Of a stretch of 47,009 bases of DNA, positions 43,241 to 47,009 are shown one piece after another. The notes under the pieces are model-generated. The model was not told where the DNA came from. It ran no database searches and saw nothing but the letters and a program-made list of their open reading frames with translations. The position numbers were made by a program, and so were the translations under genes. Origin of the DNA: Campylobacteraceae bacterium (GTDB lineage: Bacteria; Campylobacterota; Campylobacteria; Campylobacterales; Sulfurovaceae); contig JALWLW010000077.1 of NCBI GenBank assembly GCA_027081065.1, positions 1 to 47,009 of the forward strand, given 5' to 3'. Numbering within the stretch: position 1 is the stretch's first letter; each line of letters opens with the position of its first letter.

Positions 43241-43564
43241 TTATGCATGATTAAAAGCTTTTACTACATAAAATAGATTGTTGTTTTTAGGAATAATCCA
43301 ATAGTTTATTTGAATATCTTGGGTAAGTTTCATTAGATTAGGTCGTTTATATTTGATAATAGGATAGTCAATTCCTCCTGCAAAAAGTTGGTTACAACGT
43401 AAAATTCTAAAAGTAGTTTGAAAAAGAGCTTTGTCTGTTCTATTGAACTCAAATTGCCATTTAGCATACTCAGAACAAGTAGGGTAATAACGACAGGAGG
43501 CTGGTAGCATTTTCGAAAGGTATTGGTAGCCTTTAATAGGGGTAATAAAGAGTTTACTCAACAT
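43241..43564 (-). CDS. yidD: Membrane protein insertion efficiency factor YidD
   Basis: A 107-residue small protein of the YidD family that aids YidC-dependent insertion. I start at the ATG in MLSKLFITPIKGYQYLSKML because family members begin there; an ATG at 43681 would add residues encoded within lnt. The conserved core is CRYYPTCSEYAKWQF, with the late CNQLFAGGIDYP in place of the usual C-x-P-F-x-x-GG-x-D. It overlaps the 3' end of lnt by 11 nt, so the two are coupled. Confidence 0.93.
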   Translation of the reverse strand: MLSKLFITPIKGYQYLSKMLPASCRYYPTCSEYAKWQFEFNRTDKALFQTTFRILRCNQLFAGGIDYPIIKYKRPNLMKLTQDIQINYWIIPKNNNLFYVVKAFNHA

Positions 43565-44834
43565 CAATAACTCTTCCTTGCTGAACAATGTAAGACTTGG
43601 ACATGTTGACCGAATGATAGATGGTTGTGCCATATTTTTTAGAATAATATTGTAAAAGTATTTTTTGTTGTGTCGGTTCAATAGAGGGTGCTACCCAGCC
43701 ATTGTTTGAAATAACAATCATATTTTGAGGATTTCCTGCATAAAGGCGTTCAGAACAAGCTTCATAGCAAATGGCATTTCTATAGGTTCTTCCAGCTACT
43801 TGATAGTCTATAGGCTCTTTTGCAGCTACATAATCAGGAGCACCATCGAAAAAGAGTTCATTTATCCATGTTCCCATCCAGTTTGGTAGAGGATTTGCTT
43901 CACCAAATGGTACAAGAATAACTTTATTTGCAACAGAGTACTCACCATTTTTAAAAATATAAGTTGAGTTTCGAGGGGTGTTGTTATCCCAATAAAGTGA
44001 ACCTACAACAATGTTAATTTCATAGGAACGTTCAAGTAAAGCCTCTATGAGTTTGGGTTGTTTATTTAAAAAGAGGGCAAAAATGGATTCAGGTAAAATA
44101 ACTAATGATTTTTTTTCATAAATGGCTTGGTCAATTGCAGTAAAGACCATGCCAATATGTTTTTGTTGTAGTTCTGGTTTCCATTTATCTGTAACATTAA
44201 TATGAAAGTTTGTAAGTTTAATATTTTGGCTTAGTCTTGTTGTTTTTTGAAAATGTGAGGCATAGGGGTATGCACCTAAAATAAATAGTAAAAAAAGAAG
44301 ATTCTTTTTGTAAATACTAAGGCTTAACGTAAATAATACTAAGGCAAATTGCCATTTTTCTATGCCTATGTAGGAGTTGGTAAAGAGCAGTTCTGGTTTG
44401 TACCAGTCAAAACCAAAAGGGTGAATATATGAAAAAGAAACCAGAGCTAAAGTCTTAAAAGTAAGATTTAAAATTTTATGATAAGTTTCTAAATACTCTG
44501 CTAATTTAGCGATGGCTAAAAAAATAAATGCAAAAATACTGGAGCTAAAGAGTACACCAATGGGAATTGCCCAAGCAAAACCATAGTTTTTAAAACTCAT
44601 AGAAATCCACCAAAAGCAAAATGTTGTCATGAAAAAACCAAACCAAAACCAGACTTTTCTATCAGCTTGGAGTAGATAATAAAAAGTGAGTAATCCTAGA
44701 ATGGTATTAACAAAATAGTTCACAAAACCGAACCAATCAAGGTAGAGTGACCCAGCACTAAGTAAGGCGATGAAAAAGCCTCTTGTTATGTTGTTAATGG
44801 TAAAATAATCGCTAATTTTTATATATAAACCCAA
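43554..44834 (-). CDS. lnt: Apolipoprotein N-acyltransferase
   Basis: The enzyme adds the third acyl chain to lipoproteins in the inner membrane. The 426-residue product is shorter than E. coli Lnt (512) but normal for Campylobacterota. It has about six membrane segments up to residue 200, then the nitrilase-like domain with the catalytic triad Glu249 (LPES), Lys304 (NKVILVPFG) and Cys356 (AICYE). The start is TTG at 44834, with AAAGGA 5 nt upstream; homologues need the N-terminal helix, so a later start is unlikely. It stands head to head with yajC, 11 bp apart. Confidence 0.93.
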   Translation of the reverse strand: MGLYIKISDYFTINNITRGFFIALLSAGSLYLDWFGFVNYFVNTILGLLTFYYLLQADRKVWFWFGFFMTTFCFWWISMSFKNYGFAWAIPIGVLFSSSIFAFIFLAIAKLAEYLETYHKILNLTFKTLALVSFSYIHPFGFDWYKPELLFTNSYIGIEKWQFALVLFTLSLSIYKKNLLFLLFILGAYPYASHFQKTTRLSQNIKLTNFHINVTDKWKPELQQKHIGMVFTAIDQAIYEKKSLVILPESIFALFLNKQPKLIEALLERSYEINIVVGSLYWDNNTPRNSTYIFKNGEYSVANKVILVPFGEANPLPNWMGTWINELFFDGAPDYVAAKEPIDYQVAGRTYRNAICYEACSERLYAGNPQNMIVISNNGWVAPSIEPTQQKILLQYYSKKYGTTIYHSVNMSKSYIVQQGRVIDVE

Positions 44835-44845
44835 AGGATTCCTTT
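44833..44845. promoter_or_regulatory. Shared palindromic ribosome-binding site between lnt and yajC
   Basis: AAAGGATTCCTTT is a palindrome (with a central T). Read rightward it gives AAAGGA 7 nt before the yajC ATG; read leftward it gives AAAGGA 5 nt before the lnt TTG. It fills practically the whole 11-bp gap between the two start codons, so no promoter can fit between the divergent genes. Confidence 0.8.
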
Positions 44846-45106
44846 ATGCAAGAACTAGGACAATTTTTACCCCTAATTTTTTTATTTGCTATTTTTTATT
44901 TTTTAATCATCCGACCTCAGCAAAAGCAACAAAAAGAACATGCTGCCATGTTAGAAGCACTTACAAAAGGTGACAACATTGTCACGTCAGGTGGACTTTT
45001 AGCTGAAGTTGTTAAAGTTGAAGAAGATTTTATCAAAATCAAACTGAACGATACATCAATTGTGAAACTTGATAAAGCTTTTGTCAACAAAAAGGTAGAT
45101 GCATAG
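44846..45106 (+). CDS. yajC: Preprotein translocase subunit YajC
   Basis: An 86-residue accessory subunit of the SecDF-YajC complex. It has one N-terminal membrane helix (residues 8-25, FLPLIFLFAIFYFLIIRPQQ), the conserved RPQQKQQKEH, and a soluble domain with GDNIVTSGGLLAEVVKVEED typical of YajC. It uses the AAAGGA part of the shared palindrome as ribosome-binding site. The stop codon directly abuts the secD ATG. Its promoter must lie inside lnt. Confidence 0.96.
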   Translation: MQELGQFLPLIFLFAIFYFLIIRPQQKQQKEHAAMLEALTKGDNIVTSGGLLAEVVKVEEDFIKIKLNDTSIVKLDKAFVNKKVDA

Positions 45107-46705
45107 ATGATTGGAACTTTAAATTATAGAGTTGTTGTTTTTCTCTTTGCTTTTGTGTTTGGCGTGGTTTTTTCCATTCCTTCACTAACGCAAAGTGATG
45201 AAGGCAAAAAGATTACCCTTGGTCTTGACTTACAAGGGGGGTTGCATATGCTTCTTTCAGTGAAGACTGAAATTGCCTTAGAGTCTAAAATTAAATCTAT
45301 GGGTACATCATTAAAGTATAACTTAGATGATGATGATATTGTTTATGATAGTTTAAAAATAGATGGTGACAAAGTTGTTTTTGAACTTTTAGATGAAGAC
45401 GATGTTAAAAATGTTGAGGCGATGTTAGCTGAAAATTTTTCGGAATATCAATTGGTTAAAAAAGGGATGCTTTATGAACTCTATTTAACACAAGAGCTGA
45501 AAGAGAAAACAAAACAAGCTGCCATTGATCAAGCTGTAGAGACCATTCGTAATCGTTTAAATATGTTTGGACTGGCCGAACCAACAGTAGCCAAGCAAGG
45601 AGCTGAGAGAATCTTAGTAGAAGTTCCTGGAATTAAAACACAAGAAGATGAAGACCGTATTAAAGCATTAATCGCTAAAGCTGCTCACTTGCAAATGATG
45701 GCTGTTGATGAAGACCGAGCCAATCGGGTTTACTCTATGAGTGAAGAAGAGGCTAAAAGTTATGGAGATGTTATCTTACCAGATGTTGAGAATAAAGAGA
45801 TAAAGTATTTACTTTATTCTGTACCTATCTTAGATGGCTCAATGTTAACTGATGCTAAAGTAGGCTATGAAGAGAAAACAAACCGACCAATGGTAACTTT
45901 TTCACTTAATGGACAAGGGGCAAAGATTTTTGGTGACTTTACTGAAAAATCAGTCGGTAAACGCATGGCTGTTGTTTTAGACAGTGAGGTTTACACAGCT
46001 CCAAATATTGTTCAAAGAATTGGAGGAGGAAATGTTCAAATTACAGGTGCATTTACTCCACAAGAAGCGAACGATATTTCCATTGCCTTACGTTCTGGTG
46101 CATTGTTAGCTCCTGTACAAGTAGAGAGTCAACGAAGTATTGGACCTAGCCTTGGGGCAGACAACATTAAAGCCAGTATCATTGCATTGGTAGTTGGTTT
46201 TTTAGCTGTTATTGTTTTCATGGTACTTTACTATGGTATGGCAGGAGTTATCTCGAATGTTGCCTTGGTAGCAAACTTGTTTCTCATTTTGGCTGTTATG
46301 TCCATGTTTGAAGCAACACTAACACTTCCTGGTATGGCAGGGATCATCTTGACAGTGGGTATGGCTGTGGATGCAAACGTTATTATCAATGAGCGTATTC
46401 GTGAGCTTTTACACTCTGGTTCATCCATTACTAAGTCCATTGAGCAAGGGTACAACAATGCCTTTACTGCAATTTGGGATGCAAACGTTACCACACTCAT
46501 TGCAGCTGTGGTACTTTTTGCTTATGGAACAGGACCTATTAAAGGGTTTGCTTTAACCATTAGTATTGGTATTTTGGCGTCAATGTTAACAGCAATTTTA
46601 GGAACACATGGTATTTATCAATGGATTTTACCTAAGATAGACAAGAAAAAACTTGGTTTTTGGTTTGGAATGAAAAAAGATGCAAATGCAAAGGGAGTTA
46701 AATAA
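45107..46705 (+). CDS. secD: Protein translocase subunit SecD
   Basis: The proton-driven accessory subunit of Sec export. The 532-residue product has an N-terminal helix, KITLGLDLQGGLHMLLSV (about 35-52), the large periplasmic P1 domain with the QTVETIRNRLNMFGLAEP-like segment (AVETIRNRLNMFGLAEPTVA), the P1-head region and FSLNGQGAKIF, and then five C-terminal membrane helices including GMAVDANVIINERIRE, the conserved Asp-bearing helix of SecD. It starts immediately after yajC and its stop overlaps the secF start by one base (TAATG). Confidence 0.97.
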   Translation: MIGTLNYRVVVFLFAFVFGVVFSIPSLTQSDEGKKITLGLDLQGGLHMLLSVKTEIALESKIKSMGTSLKYNLDDDDIVYDSLKIDGDKVVFELLDEDDVKNVEAMLAENFSEYQLVKKGMLYELYLTQELKEKTKQAAIDQAVETIRNRLNMFGLAEPTVAKQGAERILVEVPGIKTQEDEDRIKALIAKAAHLQMMAVDEDRANRVYSMSEEEAKSYGDVILPDVENKEIKYLLYSVPILDGSMLTDAKVGYEEKTNRPMVTFSLNGQGAKIFGDFTEKSVGKRMAVVLDSEVYTAPNIVQRIGGGNVQITGAFTPQEANDISIALRSGALLAPVQVESQRSIGPSLGADNIKASIIALVVGFLAVIVFMVLYYGMAGVISNVALVANLFLILAVMSMFEATLTLPGMAGIILTVGMAVDANVIINERIRELLHSGSSITKSIEQGYNNAFTAIWDANVTTLIAAVVLFAYGTGPIKGFALTISIGILASMLTAILGTHGIYQWILPKIDKKKLGFWFGMKKDANAKGVK

Positions 46706-47009
46706 TGGAAGTATTTAAGTATAAAGAATCCGTAGGATTTATGCAGAATGCTAAAAAGACTGCTGTTGTTTCTATTTTCCTTGTGGTTGCCTCTTTGGTA
46801 CTGTTAGCGACTAAGGGTTTAAACTACGGCATTGACTTTGCTGGTGGAACAATTATTCAAGTAAAGTATGAGGGTGTCGCTCCCATTGAAAAAGTAAGGG
46901 ACATTGTCACTAAGCATAAAAAATATGCAGGAGCAACCGTTACTAAATTTGGAAGTGATGCAGAGCTTGTGATTAGAACCAAACAAGCCTCTAAATCGGT
47001 TAAAGGTGG
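46705..47009 (+). CDS. secF: Protein translocase subunit SecF, 3' end cut
   Basis: The last visible gene; about 101 residues are in the window. It begins MEVFKYKESVGFMQNAKKTA, followed by a first membrane helix (about 22-40) and the SecF signature GLNYGIDFAGGTIIQVKY, then the start of the periplasmic P4 domain. It partners SecD and YajC. AAGGGAGTTAA precedes the ATG, which overlaps the secD stop by one base. Confidence 0.96.
   Translation, partial: MEVFKYKESVGFMQNAKKTAVVSIFLVVASLVLLATKGLNYGIDFAGGTIIQVKYEGVAPIEKVRDIVTKHKKYAGATVTKFGSDAELVIRTKQASKSVKG

Noticed and set aside
43241..43681. Longer YidD starting at 43681
   Set aside because: The extra 39 residues are encoded inside lnt and do not belong to the YidD family; the ATG at 43564 fits homologues.
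1..47009. CRISPR arrays, tRNA/rRNA genes, insertion sequences
   Set aside because: I looked for regularly spaced direct repeats, cloverleaf-type intergenic sequence and transposase motifs and found none that could be supported.

Overview
The window is AT-rich, gene-dense chromosomal DNA whose gene content points to a Campylobacterota (epsilonproteobacterial) bacterium, probably of the Sulfurovum/Sulfurimonas type. The pointers are an aminofutalosine synthase (mqnE) for menaquinone, an Opr-type porin, a gmk-tatA-argS run, many -10 hexamers (TATAAT) without a good -35 partner, and widely scattered biosynthetic genes. The genus is an inference. I see no rRNA, tRNA, IS element, CRISPR array or prophage, and no gene-free stretch longer than about 300 bases. 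Both ends cut genes: a metal-binding protein gene at the left and secF at the right.

Layout. 1-3672 (+): a zinc/manganese ABC importer (binding protein, permease), rpe, trpF and a DnaQ-type exonuclease. 3759-8219: a double-SPOR lipoprotein, the pair pyrB-pabB (-), a DksA-type regulator (+) and an MltB-type transglycosylase (-). 8329-12563 (+): leuS, then an accessory islet with a small membrane protein and a Phd-UPF0175/DUF3368 toxin-antitoxin pair, then a bacteriohemerythrin with a textbook Crp/Fnr box. 12579-14112 (-): Mn-dependent pyrophosphatase and a DedA protein. 14310-18592 (+): a pseudo-receiver acidic protein, gmk, tatA, a strongly folded intergenic region, argS and a small membrane protein. 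18643-25789: cell-envelope genes (lipoprotein propeller, SLT transglycosylase-like protein, M48 protease, LysM protein), trmL with an overlooked 51-aa ORF, and a tandem AAA+ ATPase. 25947-30116 (-): pepN and a porin. 30372-36146: a sodium:solute symporter overlapping a class III sirtuin, an NlpC/P60 hydrolase, mqnE, a YefM-YoeB pair, proC and a purine phosphoribosyltransferase. 36149-40152: truB, a PcrA/UvrD helicase and a LysR regulator. 40157-44834 (-): an SspB-like protein, a class IV aminotransferase, cysK, pyrC, yidD and lnt. 44846-47009 (+): yajC, secD and secF.

How the genes work together. Most of the window is housekeeping: translation (leuS, argS, trmL, truB), pyrimidine, folate and tryptophan steps, protein export and lipoprotein maturation (tatA, yajC-secD-secF, yidD, lnt), and cell-wall remodelling (two transglycosylase-type proteins, NlpC/P60, SPOR, LysM). 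The less ordinary features are a head-to-head lnt/yajC junction of 11 bp sharing one palindromic ribosome-binding site, a candidate SspB-type ClpX adaptor outside the classical SspB lineages, a degenerate response regulator with an acidic tail fused upstream of gmk, an 82-nt inverted repeat in front of argS, and two toxin-antitoxin loci with readable operators. I do not see one single large new system; the best candidates are these smaller items.
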